Of a stretch of DNA of 64,000 nucleotides, positions 63,956-64,000 are shown one piece after another. The notes under the pieces are model-generated. The model was not told the DNA's origin, made no database searches, and saw only the letters and a list, made by a program, of their open reading frames with translations. The position numbers and the translations under genes were made by a program. The first letter of the stretch is position 1, and each line of letters begins with the position of its first letter. Source of the DNA: Neogemmobacter tilapiae (GTDB lineage Bacteria; Pseudomonadota; Alphaproteobacteria; Rhodobacterales; Rhodobacteraceae); the NCBI RefSeq assembly GCF_014652215.1, contig NZ_BMYJ01000008.1, positions 1-64,000 of the forward strand. Direction: 5' to 3'.

Positions 63956-64000
63956 ACGGTGGGTGTTGGATGGACGGTGCAGTGAAACGGCGCAGTTTCA
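63952..64000 (+). CDS. Start of a coupled downstream gene (partial)
   Basis: An ATG at 63952 overlaps the permease stop (ATGA) and stays open to the window end: MNGGCWMDGAVKRRSF. The KRRSF near the start resembles a twin-arginine export motif, so the product may be a Tat-exported protein of the same operon. A second in-frame ATG lies at 63970. Only 16 codons are visible. Confidence 0.45.
   Translation, partial: MNGGCWMDGAVKRRSF

Overview
The window looks like a chromosomal segment of a high-G+C alphaproteobacterium of the Rhodobacteraceae (Rhodobacter/Paracoccus-like). The evidence is the set of housekeeping blocks (rplU-rpmA, obgE-proB-proA, trpD-trpC-moaC-moeA, lexA/comEC/gltX/gltA, ppiD-trpE, gpt/lysE/fabI), the protein signatures, and a GAAC-N7-GAAC LexA box in front of lexA. 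No genus can be fixed from sequence reading alone.

Bases 1-11,830 are accessory DNA. A small unknown gene is followed by a 1,269-residue SIR2-domain protein, a candidate anti-phage NAD-consuming effector. A 25-base fragment of an initiator tRNA lies beside it. Next come a DUF5681 gene and a ParB-domain DNA methyltransferase on the minus strand, divergent from an XRE repressor and ImmA-like metalloprotease pair. The divergent promoter carries three evenly spaced operator-like sites. A translationally coupled DUF3489 / DUF2924 / large serine recombinase cassette follows. The region ends in an array of helically phased TCCCTG repeats just before a tRNA-Ser(CGA) gene. I read it as a decayed prophage or integrative island carrying a defence locus.

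From 12.1 to 33.7 kb the content is mostly core: an HxlR/NmrA oxidoreductase pair, ribosomal proteins L21 and L27, an RtcB-family ligase, two GNAT enzymes, Obg, and the proline pathway genes proB and proA with an APH(6)-like kinase gene coupled between them. A lytic transglycosylase lipoprotein, an RTX protein, gatB, a HisC-like aminotransferase, valS, a TetR regulator and lexA follow.

From 33.7 to 56.7 kb lie comEC, gltX, gltA, a type III-fold ornithine-type decarboxylase divergent from an Lrp regulator, and the moeA-moaC-trpC ... trpD-trpG cluster. A HEPN/MNT toxin-antitoxin pair sits between trpC and trpD. A YibQ-like deacetylase-fold protein separates trpG from trpE. After ppiD come an aminotransferase, gpt, a LysE exporter, fabI, pdxH, a double cold-shock-domain protein and a DUF192 protein.

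From 56.7 kb to the end there are tRNA-Pro and tRNA-Cys, two small envelope or stress proteins, and a sulfide-linked operon. This operon holds a sulfide:quinone oxidoreductase-like flavoprotein, a DUF2892 membrane protein, an RND adaptor, an RND permease and the start of another coupled gene. A 17-bp perfect palindrome of the SqrR/BigR type lies in front of it.
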